Shown: piece by piece, positions 1 through 7,891 of the stretch
Position numbering within the stretch: position 1 is the first letter of the stretch
Layout: each line of letters starts with the position of its first letter
Source: a virus
DNA: 26,117 nt
Direction: 5' to 3' (one strand)
Virus record (IMG/VR): IMGVR_UViG_3300007541_000178
Location: 1 to 26,117 of that record
Notes under the pieces: generated by a model
What the model saw: only the letters and a program-made list of their open reading frames with translations
Databases searched by the model: none
What the model was told of the DNA's origin: nothing
Position numbers and translations under genes: made by a program

Positions 1-119
1 ACCTGGGGGTGTTTACGCAACCATTCGGCGGCCTCGTCGATGGTATACACATTCCGTATATATTCCTCGAACAGACGCCAAGCCTGTTTGGGGGTCAGAG
101 GTCGTTGACGATGCGCCAT
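1..119 (-). CDS. hypothetical protein, cut by the left window edge
   Basis: An open frame starts at the ATG whose complement is at 117-119 and runs off the window. The 39 visible residues begin MAHRQRPLTPKQAW and include a helical stretch around YTIDEAAEWLRKH that could belong to a small DNA-binding or adaptor domain, but nothing is recognisable. It overlaps the end of the upstream nuclease-like gene by 25 bases in another frame. A purine-rich AGGA lies 6 bases before the ATG, which favours a real coupled start. The function is unknown, and the gene could be longer than what is visible here. Confidence 0.45.
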   Translation of the reverse strand, partial: MAHRQRPLTPKQAWRLFEEYIRNVYTIDEAAEWLRKHPQ

Positions 120-475
120 GATGATCCTGTCTTTGGGTATAGCTTCTTGGTCGGGCCACGGCAATCGGACGGCTTGAGCAGCCAGAACAGATCCTCGTCC
201 ATCGCCCAAGCAATCAAATAATCAATCCTGTCCTTGGTGTACTTTGCTTTTCCCTCGCACCCGTTGCTTGTCATAAATCGGTAATAATTTTTATCGCCTT
301 CGGTCTTGCTGGTGGTCTTGACCTGTATGCGATAAAACTTCCCGCCCTTCTCGGCCACCAAGTCGTAACCGCAAAAATCCTCCATCGGGGCAAGCACGGA
401 GTACCCATTGCGAAACAGCGCCCCGGCCACCCTGGCCACACCGACTGCACCTATCTGGCGGTTGGATAATTTCAT
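95..475 (-). CDS. PD-(D/E)XK endonuclease-like protein
   Basis: This 126-residue protein resembles small restriction-like or Holliday-junction-resolvase-like nucleases (the PF11645-type PD-(D/E)XK family). Seen in the sequence: an N-terminal helix, then GYDLVAE with Asp38, a beta hairpin, and RIQVKTT with Gln51 and Lys53, giving the D-x(n)-QxK core. The C-terminal half (DYLIAWAMDEDLFWLLKP) fits the late beta strands of this fold. The first-helix Glu often found in this family (as in GE near residue 10-12) is replaced by GAVGVAR, so activity is uncertain. It is the last complete leftward gene here and is transcribed divergently from the exported protein at 513. Possible roles are genome processing, recombination or homing; none can be chosen from sequence alone. 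Confidence 0.65.
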   Translation of the reverse strand: MKLSNRQIGAVGVARVAGALFRNGYSVLAPMEDFCGYDLVAEKGGKFYRIQVKTTSKTEGDKNYYRFMTSNGCEGKAKYTKDRIDYLIAWAMDEDLFWLLKPSDCRGPTKKLYPKTGSSWRIVNDL

Positions 476-512
476 GCTTGACTAGGTGGCGCGGATGCTG
501 GAGTTTTTACGC

Positions 513-893
513 ATGAAAGCAATGCTAATCGCAATGGCGGTGCTGGTGGCACCGGTGATGGGGGAGGATGAGGATAACAATGAGCGCGCAGAACTTGCCA
601 AGTTCATAGGCGGAGCATACAAGGGTCGTGGAACCTGGGTGATGACCAGCGGCAACAATGCCCTAAGTGATCGTGGTTGCATAAGAAAAGTGGGTAACAA
701 TTACTTTACGCCTGAGGGTTTTTACAGGAAGGTTGGGAATACATACCTGAAAGACGGCGAAGCGATTGTGACAACCGGAAAAACATTTCTTGGTGATGGC
801 GCGGTTGTGTCAACCGGCAGGACATATCTTGGAGATGATAGGGTCAAGGTATCCACAGGACACACGATTCTTGACTCAGACGTTTCCGAGTAG
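513..893 (+). CDS. predicted exported tandem-repeat protein (moron-like)
   Basis: This is the only plus-strand gene in the left 23 kb. I chose the ATG at 513 because GGAG lies 9 bases upstream and the product then begins with a clean signal peptide (MKAMLIAMAVLVAPVMG, cleavage near residue 17). Upstream GTG (486) and ATG (495) starts in frame would bury the signal. The mature part is acidic at first (EDEDNNE). Residues 57-120 are then imperfect repeats of about 13-15 residues with a G-x-T-[YF] core (VGNNYF, VGNTYL, TGKTFL, TGRTYL, TGHTIL). Such G-N-T-Y-type repeats occur in exported bacterial proteins of unknown function; that comparison is from memory. Its last 18 bases overlap the end of the convergent lysozyme gene. 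The isolated, opposite-strand position suggests a moron expressed independently of the late genes. Confidence 0.75.
   Translation: MKAMLIAMAVLVAPVMGEDEDNNERAELAKFIGGAYKGRGTWVMTSGNNALSDRGCIRKVGNNYFTPEGFYRKVGNTYLKDGEAIVTTGKTFLGDGAVVSTGRTYLGDDRVKVSTGHTILDSDVSE
681..872 (+). repeat. imperfect coding tandem repeat in the exported protein
   Basis: About five degenerate units of 39-45 bases encode the G-x-T-Y/F motifs. The best-matching neighbouring DNA units are around 765-808 and 804-850, where ACCGGAAAAACATTTCTTGG and ACCGGCAGGACATATCTTGG align with only a few mismatches. The units keep reading frame, so copy-number change would lengthen or shorten the protein without breaking it. Confidence 0.6.
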
Positions 894-1649
894 GGCAAGC
901 CTGTTTCTTATCCTGTTTTCAAGCCCGCGAAGGAGCGGCTTTCTGGCTGGGTTCCTATTGGCCATCCTATATTCATCCTGAAGCTGTGCATCACTGGCAG
1001 CACGCATCAGGGCTTGTGGCTGAACCTTATTAATGGCGGCCAGGGTTTGCGGACCAAGCTTACCGTCCACGGACACATTCACGCCCAGCGTGTTTAATCC
1101 TTGCTGGAGATATTTCGTTGCGCCGCCCATCCCTCGATTAAACGCGAGATCCTGCGCGAATGGCTGGATGGCGCTGGGGAGTTTTGAGACGAGCGGGGAT
1201 GTGTATTCCCTGATGTACTGCGCCGCTGCTCCCGCTCTTTCCTGCGCCGGGAGCGCTGCGATTCTTTTGAAGGCTTCAGGATGGTAGCGGTCGTTGATTC
1301 CGGCCACCTCAAAGTTACCACCCATGTCACCGGCAGGCAATTTGTAGACCTGGAGATTTCCCTGCTTGTCCTTTCTGGCCTCAAAGTCGATGGTCTTGAG
1401 TGCGGCCAGTTGTAGCGGGTCTTGTGATGGTTTAGTTGTCATGGCTGTTTCCTCTGGTATAAACTCAAATTCCTGTTCTGGGGCCGGTTGGTTTTGTTGG
1501 ATTTGTTCCTGTTTCTGAATCGGCTGATTGATCGGATAGGTTTGCCTTATTTCTTCCGGCACACCCGTATAAGGAGATCCTGTCAATTCGCGTGAAATTA
1601 TGTCCTTGCGAAGTTCGCGGCTTGATGCTGGGTTTATCTCAAATCTCAT
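876..1649 (-). CDS. virion-associated lysozyme, GH108-like with peptidoglycan-binding domain
   Basis: This 257-residue protein probably cuts peptidoglycan, either during genome ejection or at lysis. Residues 1-75 are a Pro/Gln/Glu-rich linker carrying the tag EQEFEFIPEE (58-67). From about residue 80 it resembles glycoside hydrolase family 108 muramidases: Glu90 (in IDFEARKDKQG) is the likely catalytic acid, followed by GNFEVAGINDRYHPEA, which is typical of phage members. A peptidoglycan-binding region follows (FNRGMGGATKYLQ, then VDGKLGPQTLAAIN, about 170-207). The start overlaps the stop of the 1185-residue ejection protein as ATGA, so the two are translationally coupled. In T7 a lytic transglycosylase domain is part of gp16 itself; here the enzyme is separate. 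The position suggests a virion enzyme, but it may also serve as the only endolysin, since none other is visible. Confidence 0.75.
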   Translation of the reverse strand: MRFEINPASSRELRKDIISRELTGSPYTGVPEEIRQTYPINQPIQKQEQIQQNQPAPEQEFEFIPEETAMTTKPSQDPLQLAALKTIDFEARKDKQGNLQVYKLPAGDMGGNFEVAGINDRYHPEAFKRIAALPAQERAGAAAQYIREYTSPLVSKLPSAIQPFAQDLAFNRGMGGATKYLQQGLNTLGVNVSVDGKLGPQTLAAINKVQPQALMRAASDAQLQDEYRMANRNPARKPLLRGLENRIRNRLALLGNV

Positions 1650-4600
1650 TGCCTTTCTCCCGCCATAATCCTGCGCCTGTTCTTTTGCAGGAATTGGATT
1701 CTTGCATCATCCCCAACCTGGGCATAGGCATTGCGAAGCGTTACGACCTTCTCCTCCTTGCTCATTGCCCGGAACTGCTTGTTTTTAAAAAGCTCCTCGG
1801 CTGCCCTGCGGTTTGCCCGCCCGCGCACCTTTGAATACTCCTCGTAAAGATCGGGCGAAAGCCTGTATTTAACATTGTCGATGGTAAAGTTTCTTTGCGG
1901 CTTGGGCGGGATGACATCGCCATCCTCTGTTTCCTTGAAAATCTTGTATATCTCAATGGTGATTGGATCGTAGGTTGCGGTGCGACCCTTGGTTACATCA
2001 AGGAAGTTGTAGGCAATTGGATCTGCGCCTTCCGGGGTCTGGGGTATTTCCCTGCCCCACACATCTATTCTTCTTGGAATATCCTCATCTGCTCCAGGCA
2101 ACCTCCTTCTTAAAACCTCTCCAAAAAGATTTATGGTTCTCTCCACGCTCTCCCCCTCAATATCCTTGATCTGAATCTTGTCCGGCAAAGACTCTCGCAT
2201 GGATCTGGATACGGCTGAAAGCGTGTTGGGGAATGGTATGGATGAAATTGTGCCAAAATAATTTGAGATCCAGTTGTCCATCGTTGCACCTTGGCCGTCC
2301 AAAAGTGCTGACAAAAGGCTGTTTGTTCCCTTTAGAAAGCTCTGGTTCATGGCAAAGGAAAGCGTTTCCGGCACCAGCGCGGTCACAAATTCAGGGCTGA
2401 TGAAATCGCCACCCTCGGTTGCCTTACTTGCGGCGTCCCACGTGGCAAGCATCCCGCCAACAATACCAAGCTTCTCAAGGTTAATCACCCTGTCTCCTGG
2501 CTGAAGCTCGGTTGACTCGCCTTCGGCAAATCTATTCAAAGCGCTTATGTTTATTGTTCTTGGTGGTATAGTTTTGTATTGGATGTCTCTTGCCTTCTCG
2601 CCCTGTTCAGCCCTTCCTCCAATTATATTGTTATCGGAAAGAACTTTTGCCACCGAACCAATGGTCAGGCTTGTCAGGGTTTTGCCAATGGCAATTTGCA
2701 TTTCCCTCTGATTCCCCGCCTTCCAAGCCGGGTATCCCCTGAATATAAGCGCGTAGCCTGGAAGGGAATAATCCAACATTTCATCAATTACATTTGCCGG
2801 TGTTTTGGCGTAGGGGATGATTGTCTTCCCGACAAATCTTGCCGGTCCAAATCTGCTTCCAAGCCCAAACATATTCGCCGCGCTCAATGCAGCTCTTGTG
2901 AGCGGAGTATCCTGCTGGAAGACTGCCTGGGCAGCCTCTTGCTCTATTTTTGAAAATTCGCCAGCCTTCGGAAATCTGGCTGCCACCGAAACCGCTTTTC
3001 CGGTTTTACCAGCAAGCTGTGCCGACTCGGAAAGCAGTCTGGCCTGCGCCATGCGCCTGAACGGGGTGTCTCCAAGTTGGAGCAGGCGAAGCATTGTTTC
3101 TGGCGGTGCGCCCAATGCCGCTTCTGCCGCCAACCTTGCGCGATCAAGCACGTTGGCACCAAGACCTTTCCATCCTGTCTGCACTGGTTTTGCCAACCCT
3201 GCTCCGGTCCAAAATTGCTTGAAAGCCTGAATGGGCTGGAATCCACGGATTCTTTCGCCTGCCAGCAAACCTTCCGCGCTAATTCCACGACGAAGACCGA
3301 CAATTCCCTCGACTGTCCCACGTCCAAGCGCTTTCAGGCTTTCGCCAACCCTCCTTGCCCCGGCCAATGATAGTGGTGAGGATATTTGCCTTGGGCCAAG
3401 TTTTACTCCAAACAATCCTTGGAAAGCTCTGGTTATCTCCTGACTTACAAATGCCCCCTGGCGGGACATAAGCCTTGGGAGTGCGCTGACCGCATTACTC
3501 CACAAGTTTGTGGCGATGGAAAGTGGGGCAAGTAGATTTCCCTGAATCACGGTTGGCAATGTTTCGCCAAAAAACTTTTTGGGCAAAAGCCTGCTTTCAA
3601 AATTTTGTAATCTAAAAAGACTTTCCTGTAATATCTTTTCTGCTTTTGCTGCCTTCAGGATATCCGCATCATTCAATGTCTGTCTCGCCCGATCGGCAAG
3701 CTGATCGAATCTTGTTTGGAGTCTTGATTTTACCGCAAATAATTTTCTGCCTTGGGAAAGCAACTCCGGGGTAAGCCTTCGGTTTGCCTTATCAAGAGCC
3801 GTTACTAGCGTATAAAAATATCCTTGCGGATTTGTGCTTCTCAATGCCCTTGTGGCTGCCACCACTTGTCCGGCCTCAGTGGCATTTGCCTCTCTTAAAA
3901 ATCTTCTTACGGTTCCCTCAAGCTCGTCCACGCTCCCGGTTGCGGCAGCCCGGTTGATCAATTCAGCCTTGGCAACAATCTTCTGCGGTTCTGTTCCCTC
4001 CAGGGCAAGCCTCTCGACATCAGCCCTGTCTGCTCCAGCCATCGCCTCTTCAAATGCCTTTTGCTTAAACTTGCCATATTGAATATCCTCGCTCTGCGCC
4101 AGCCTTTCCCGCACTCCTCGATCAAGCAACGGGTCTTTTACCAGCCTCTTTCCGACAGCTCTCACCCCCGTCTGTGCGGTTTCTTCTGGAAGCTTAATTG
4201 GCGGCTGTTTTGCCGCTGCCTCTGCAACGGCAGGCGCAGCCTCAACTGCCGCAGGTGCAGCCTGCGCCACCTCTGCGGTTGGCCTTGCAACTGCGGCAGG
4301 AGCTGCTTCTGCCGCCTCTGTGACTGTTCTAGCTCCAGCTCCACGGAAAGCCTGAATGGCTGGTCTTGCAAGTCCGGCAACGCCGCCGATGGTCGGGGTA
4401 AGGATTGCGGCAGCAGTTGTGGAAACGGGGTATTGCTCAATGTCCCGCTGCAGGACTTCCTCGATCCTTGCCATGCGTTCCGGCCCAAGGACAGCGCCAA
4501 GAGCCGCTGTCTGCGCTTTCTCCGCACCCAGATATGCCGCTGTGCCTGCCGCCAGCCCGCCAACTATTCTTGCTGGCAATGGCCCTGGCGTAAGCGCAAA

Positions 4601-5203
4601 TCCTGCCCTTGCGGCTGCCCCGCCAGCCGTAGTCGGCAGAACCTCCCGCGCCAGCGTGCGGGCAACTGCGCCAAGCCTGCTGGGTTGTTCCTCGATTTCG
4701 AACACATCAATCTCGCCTTGAGGCGAAGCTTCGATTCGGACAAGCTTGCCAGCCTTATCCTTGCCTATGGCAAACCCGCCGCCCGTGTCCTTATCGGTGC
4801 CGGAGGATACGGTTTCGATCCCCAGCCTTTGCGCCTCTTTGACCGCTGGGATTGCCGGTTGTTCGATTGCGCCTTCGGCTAATGCCTGTTCGGTTGGCTT
4901 GAATCCTTCGGCAATCGTGCCATCCGGCCTCTTGATTGCACCCATCGCGTCAACCGCTTCGCCCGCCGCCTGTGCGGCTTGTTCGGGTGTTGCGCCAGCC
5001 TGAAGCTGTTTTTGTGTTTCCGCCTGAAGAACAGCTTGGCGCTCTGGCGAGATTACATCTTCAGCCCTTCCGCCTGATGCTATGTACTGCGCCTTGGTTA
5101 AATTGCCATCCTGTGCCTCTGGCACAAACTCAAGTTCTTGTTCCTGTTCTGGTACAAACTCCAGTTCAGGTTCGTTGGCCGGTTGCCTCAAGCCCCTGGC
5201 CAT
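1646..5203 (-). CDS. large internal virion (ejection) protein, gp16 position
   Basis: This 1185-residue protein lies where T7 encodes gp16, the large core protein that enters the cell with the DNA. Residues 11-30 hold two tandem decapeptides (EPELEFVPEQ, EQELEFVPEA). An Ala/Gly-rich, weakly hydrophobic region covers about 185-285, and a long AAPAAV-type low-complexity stretch covers about 295-335. Helical segments follow, and the IPYAKTPANV motif at 796-805 is seen in many large phage polyvalent or ejection proteins. Hydrophobic patches near 555-580, 810-825 and 835-855 could contact membrane. No lysozyme motif is visible; that function sits in the next gene, with an ATGA overlap. The assignment rests on size, composition, the KTP motif and synteny, not on a specific catalytic domain. 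Confidence 0.7.
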   Translation of the reverse strand: MARGLRQPANEPELEFVPEQEQELEFVPEAQDGNLTKAQYIASGGRAEDVISPERQAVLQAETQKQLQAGATPEQAAQAAGEAVDAMGAIKRPDGTIAEGFKPTEQALAEGAIEQPAIPAVKEAQRLGIETVSSGTDKDTGGGFAIGKDKAGKLVRIEASPQGEIDVFEIEEQPSRLGAVARTLAREVLPTTAGGAAARAGFALTPGPLPARIVGGLAAGTAAYLGAEKAQTAALGAVLGPERMARIEEVLQRDIEQYPVSTTAAAILTPTIGGVAGLARPAIQAFRGAGARTVTEAAEAAPAAVARPTAEVAQAAPAAVEAAPAVAEAAAKQPPIKLPEETAQTGVRAVGKRLVKDPLLDRGVRERLAQSEDIQYGKFKQKAFEEAMAGADRADVERLALEGTEPQKIVAKAELINRAAATGSVDELEGTVRRFLREANATEAGQVVAATRALRSTNPQGYFYTLVTALDKANRRLTPELLSQGRKLFAVKSRLQTRFDQLADRARQTLNDADILKAAKAEKILQESLFRLQNFESRLLPKKFFGETLPTVIQGNLLAPLSIATNLWSNAVSALPRLMSRQGAFVSQEITRAFQGLFGVKLGPRQISSPLSLAGARRVGESLKALGRGTVEGIVGLRRGISAEGLLAGERIRGFQPIQAFKQFWTGAGLAKPVQTGWKGLGANVLDRARLAAEAALGAPPETMLRLLQLGDTPFRRMAQARLLSESAQLAGKTGKAVSVAARFPKAGEFSKIEQEAAQAVFQQDTPLTRAALSAANMFGLGSRFGPARFVGKTIIPYAKTPANVIDEMLDYSLPGYALIFRGYPAWKAGNQREMQIAIGKTLTSLTIGSVAKVLSDNNIIGGRAEQGEKARDIQYKTIPPRTINISALNRFAEGESTELQPGDRVINLEKLGIVGGMLATWDAASKATEGGDFISPEFVTALVPETLSFAMNQSFLKGTNSLLSALLDGQGATMDNWISNYFGTISSIPFPNTLSAVSRSMRESLPDKIQIKDIEGESVERTINLFGEVLRRRLPGADEDIPRRIDVWGREIPQTPEGADPIAYNFLDVTKGRTATYDPITIEIYKIFKETEDGDVIPPKPQRNFTIDNVKYRLSPDLYEEYSKVRGRANRRAAEELFKNKQFRAMSKEEKVVTLRNAYAQVGDDARIQFLQKNRRRIMAGERQ

Positions 5204-5206
5204 GAC

Positions 5207-5881
5207 TTATCGCTTCGGCTGAAGCGTACCCCTCTGACCCTTGATGATTACGGTTTGACCAGGCTTGATCCCGGCGGCACGGGCTTCGGCGGCGGAATTA
5301 AACGATGGGATGGTTTCTGCGGTTGCGGCTGATGGCGCGGCTGTTGCCACCGGGGCTGCCGCCTCAACTTCCTGCATAGCTGGTTGAGTCATTTGTCCAG
5401 CCTGACGGTCAAAAGATAGTTCGGCAAGCCTTCCCTGCACAACTCCACGCTCGGCCTCCAGCTCCTTCATAATATCGGAGCGTCTTTTCAGCCCAAGCGC
5501 TCCAAGCCCAAGCTCCGCCCGAAATGCACGGGTGTCGCCGCGAGCAATTTCAAGTTCTTGTTTCATTTTTTCAGATGCAATTTTCCGCAGGCGATCATTT
5601 AGCTCTTCGCGCTGTACGGCAATTTCCTCATTTTCCAGCATCTGCTCGTTTGTAAGCGTGTTTCCGATTCCCTGAAGATATGGTGATAGCGTTGGATCTT
5701 GGCTTAATTTGGGAAGATCCTTCAGTTTTCCCTTGACCTTGAGGCCGCCCTTCTCAAATGTGAAATCGACATCAGGCTGTTCGGCTTCTTGCGCGGCGCG
5801 TTGCGCCTCAGCTTGGCGAATACGCATAAGCTCGTCTTGTCTTGACATTTCCATGAGTGCCGGGATGTCGATAACTGCCAT
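5207..5881 (-). CDS. coiled-coil internal virion protein candidate
   Basis: The 224-residue product is rich in Glu, Gln, Lys and Arg. Predicted long helices cover about 10-35 and 75-165 (EEIAVQREELNDRLRKIASE and following), which suggests coiled coils. The C-terminal segment IPSFNSAAEARAAGIKPGQ followed by a short beta-like VIIKG resembles a tail found at the ends of several phage structural proteins, where it may be a small docking domain. The ATG at 5881 has AGGAG 5 bases upstream (GGAGAAATAAAATG region). It sits between the gp15-position and gp16-position proteins with gaps of 10 and 3 bases, so a role in the ejected core or its assembly is likely. I do not recognise the family. Confidence 0.6.
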   Translation of the reverse strand: MAVIDIPALMEMSRQDELMRIRQAEAQRAAQEAEQPDVDFTFEKGGLKVKGKLKDLPKLSQDPTLSPYLQGIGNTLTNEQMLENEEIAVQREELNDRLRKIASEKMKQELEIARGDTRAFRAELGLGALGLKRRSDIMKELEAERGVVQGRLAELSFDRQAGQMTQPAMQEVEAAAPVATAAPSAATAETIPSFNSAAEARAAGIKPGQTVIIKGQRGTLQPKR

Positions 5882-5891
5882 TTTATTTCTC

Positions 5892-7406
5892 CTAGATTCT
5901 GATTAGATTTGAAAGACCGCCTGCAATATCTCCAAAAATCTGCGCTCCGCTCGGCTGGCGAGAGATTGCCCCGACCTGTGCGCCATAGGTACTGGAAAGA
6001 TAGTCCGCCTGCGCTCCGTATAAATTTGTGAACGTGTTTGTAAGTTGAACCGGAATCTCCTGTTGGGCCACCTGGAAGAACGGCTGCGCCGTGCTGGGTG
6101 CCTGCCCAAACTGACCAGGAAGCGGCTGGGTCGCCTGAATGTAGTTCTGGAAGGCAGCCTGCTGCTGGGCGGTTCTGGCCTGCGCCAAGTTGGCGATGGA
6201 AGGACCACCGGCGATGAAGCCGGAAGCGGCACCAAGGCGTTGCTGGCGGAGTGCGTCGCGAAGGGCAACATCGCGCGCCAAGGCCGCGCCGGTCGTCTCC
6301 CCGGATGCAAGGAACTGCTGGGCGGCTCCATACCGCGCAAGCTTGCGTTGCTCCCCTGCGGCCCCAAGGGTGGCCGCTTCCTCGACTGCCGGTCCAAGAC
6401 CGAAGATGTTCCCTCTGGCCGTCTGCGCCGCACGGACGGCCTGCTCGTACCCGCGCCGTTCCTCCTGCCCGATGGTCGATCCAAGGCGAAGCTGGTTGAG
6501 GGCTTCCTGCTCGATGGTCTTGCGAAGCTGTTCGGTCGGTTCCGTCGTGGTCGGCGGAAGCGGCGCTTCGGCCATCTGGCGGTACTGGCGACCAAGTCCA
6601 ACCGCCGTGCGGAAGGTGTCGGGGTCTATCTGGCGAAGCTGCTGGGTGGCTCGCTCTTCGGGCAACTGGATGTATTCGCGGAAAGCGACAATCTGTTTTA
6701 GCCCCTCTTCGCTCCCCGCAGCCAATGGCTTGAAGTTCTGGATCTGGTTGGTCGCGTCCGCAATGCCGGACTGCACGCTGGCCAGGTCGGAGCGGAGTTG
6801 GTTGACCACCACCTCGCTGGACGCACGGCGCGGGTCGCCAGCCGGAAGCGAGCCAAGCAGGTTCTGCGCCGCGTTGAGTCTTTCCGTGATTCCGGCAACC
6901 TGGGCGTTGCCCTGCTGGACAAGCTGGTTTAGACGACCCAGCTTGGCTTGGTTATAGTCGTTGAGAATCTGCTCGTCGCTGACTTGGAAGTTGAGGCGGG
7001 TGGCAAGGTCGGATGCGCCGAAGTTCTGGTCCCCGCCCAAGGCAGCCACGGCCTGATTGATAGCCTGCGGCTGGCCGACTTGCGATCCCGGCGCGCCGGT
7101 GGCTCCGCCCAGGGCGCGGATCTGTTCGGCGAGAGTGTTATAGGTTCCTTCGCGCCCATAGATTGCATCCTGAAGCTCGGTTTGGGCGGACAATAACTCC
7201 GAAAGCGTTTTGTCGTATTCTGGGTTCTTCTCAACATCGGTGGTTGAGGTGTTTACAAACCTGTCAGTTGCCTCTGTTCTTGCGCCACGGCTCCTTACCA
7301 TTACAGGAGATTTCCCGGCTTTAGTAGAAACCTTAAAGCTCTCCATCCCGGCCAGCTTATCATTCAGGTCGGCAACTTTTTTACGAAGTTCTTCTACGCT
7401 GGCCAT
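5892..7406 (-). CDS. internal virion protein, gp15 position
   Basis: I start this 504-residue protein at ATG 7406 (MASVEELRKK). The stop of the upstream gene is only one base away, and the frame can be extended to TTG 7490 only by overlapping that gene by 83 bases. The product is almost wholly helical and rich in Gln, Ala, Leu and Arg, with coiled-coil stretches near 1-25, 160-230 and 330-370 and a Gln/Ala-rich C-terminal half (AQQQAAFQNY). The end has a glycine-containing segment (GDIAGGLSNLIRI). Composition and order match the middle core protein of T7-like ejection complexes. No enzyme motif is seen. The start lacks a clear Shine-Dalgarno sequence, consistent with coupling to the gene above. 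Confidence 0.65.
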   Translation of the reverse strand: MASVEELRKKVADLNDKLAGMESFKVSTKAGKSPVMVRSRGARTEATDRFVNTSTTDVEKNPEYDKTLSELLSAQTELQDAIYGREGTYNTLAEQIRALGGATGAPGSQVGQPQAINQAVAALGGDQNFGASDLATRLNFQVSDEQILNDYNQAKLGRLNQLVQQGNAQVAGITERLNAAQNLLGSLPAGDPRRASSEVVVNQLRSDLASVQSGIADATNQIQNFKPLAAGSEEGLKQIVAFREYIQLPEERATQQLRQIDPDTFRTAVGLGRQYRQMAEAPLPPTTTEPTEQLRKTIEQEALNQLRLGSTIGQEERRGYEQAVRAAQTARGNIFGLGPAVEEAATLGAAGEQRKLARYGAAQQFLASGETTGAALARDVALRDALRQQRLGAASGFIAGGPSIANLAQARTAQQQAAFQNYIQATQPLPGQFGQAPSTAQPFFQVAQQEIPVQLTNTFTNLYGAQADYLSSTYGAQVGAISRQPSGAQIFGDIAGGLSNLIRI

Positions 7407-7407
7407 A

Positions 7408-7890
7408 TTAGGAAGGTATGTCCATTGGGGGTTGCGAAACTCCGGTTCCGATTGTCCCGTAGTAGGAGGCGGGCGCGGATTGCGGGCCAAACGCCACCTG
7501 CGGCTCTACCGAGGCGTAGGGGCTGCGTCCATAAAGCTGTTCAAACTGGCGGGTCAACTGCGCCCCAAGTCCGCGCTGGAGGGCATAGCCCTGCGGAGAT
7601 AATTCAAATTGGCGACGCAGGGTTTCCGTGCTGCGCTGCGGGCCGTACATCCGCTCGGTTTCGATGCCGGAACGAACCGCAGCCAACTGGTCAAGCGCGG
7701 ACAACTGGCGTTCCAACTCCCGCTGCTGGGGCATATACTGCATCCGCATCTTGTTTTCCACTGCCGTCATTTCGGGAAGTTTCTCGATGTAGGTATCCAC
7801 GTTCATGCGGTAAGCCTTGGCGTTGGCTTCCGCGACCCTTTCCGGGTCTGGAGGAGGAGGGGGTGCCGGGATGGATGGTCCGCCGCCCAT
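7408..7890 (-). CDS. small internal virion protein, gp14 position
   Basis: The 160-residue product starts MGGGPSIPAPPPPPDPERV, a glycine/proline-rich N-terminus common in internal virion proteins of podoviruses. It continues with a helical, Gln/Arg/Met-rich body (RMQYMPQQRELERQLSAL, about 48-65). The C-terminal third is Tyr/Gly/Ser-rich. T7 gp14 is 196 residues and sits between gp13 and gp15, the same relative place as this gene. It begins one base after the stop of the GNAT-fold gene and ends one base before the next start. In T7, gp14 is the outer-membrane-spanning ejection protein; that function is inferred here from order only. Confidence 0.6.
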   Translation of the reverse strand: MGGGPSIPAPPPPPDPERVAEANAKAYRMNVDTYIEKLPEMTAVENKMRMQYMPQQRELERQLSALDQLAAVRSGIETERMYGPQRSTETLRRQFELSPQGYALQRGLGAQLTRQFEQLYGRSPYASVEPQVAFGPQSAPASYYGTIGTGVSQPPMDIPS

Positions 7891-7891
7891 G

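Noticed and set aside
4061-4882. A 273-codon plus-strand frame rich in Cys and Arg opposite the ejection protein
   Set aside because: Its composition mirrors the Ala/Pro/Glu-rich stretch of the minus-strand protein, with no start signal, so it is a shadow.
7407-7490. TTG start for the gp15-position protein at 7490
   Set aside because: It would overlap the preceding gene by 83 bases and has a proline-rich start unlike the rest; ATG 7406 follows the stop by one base.
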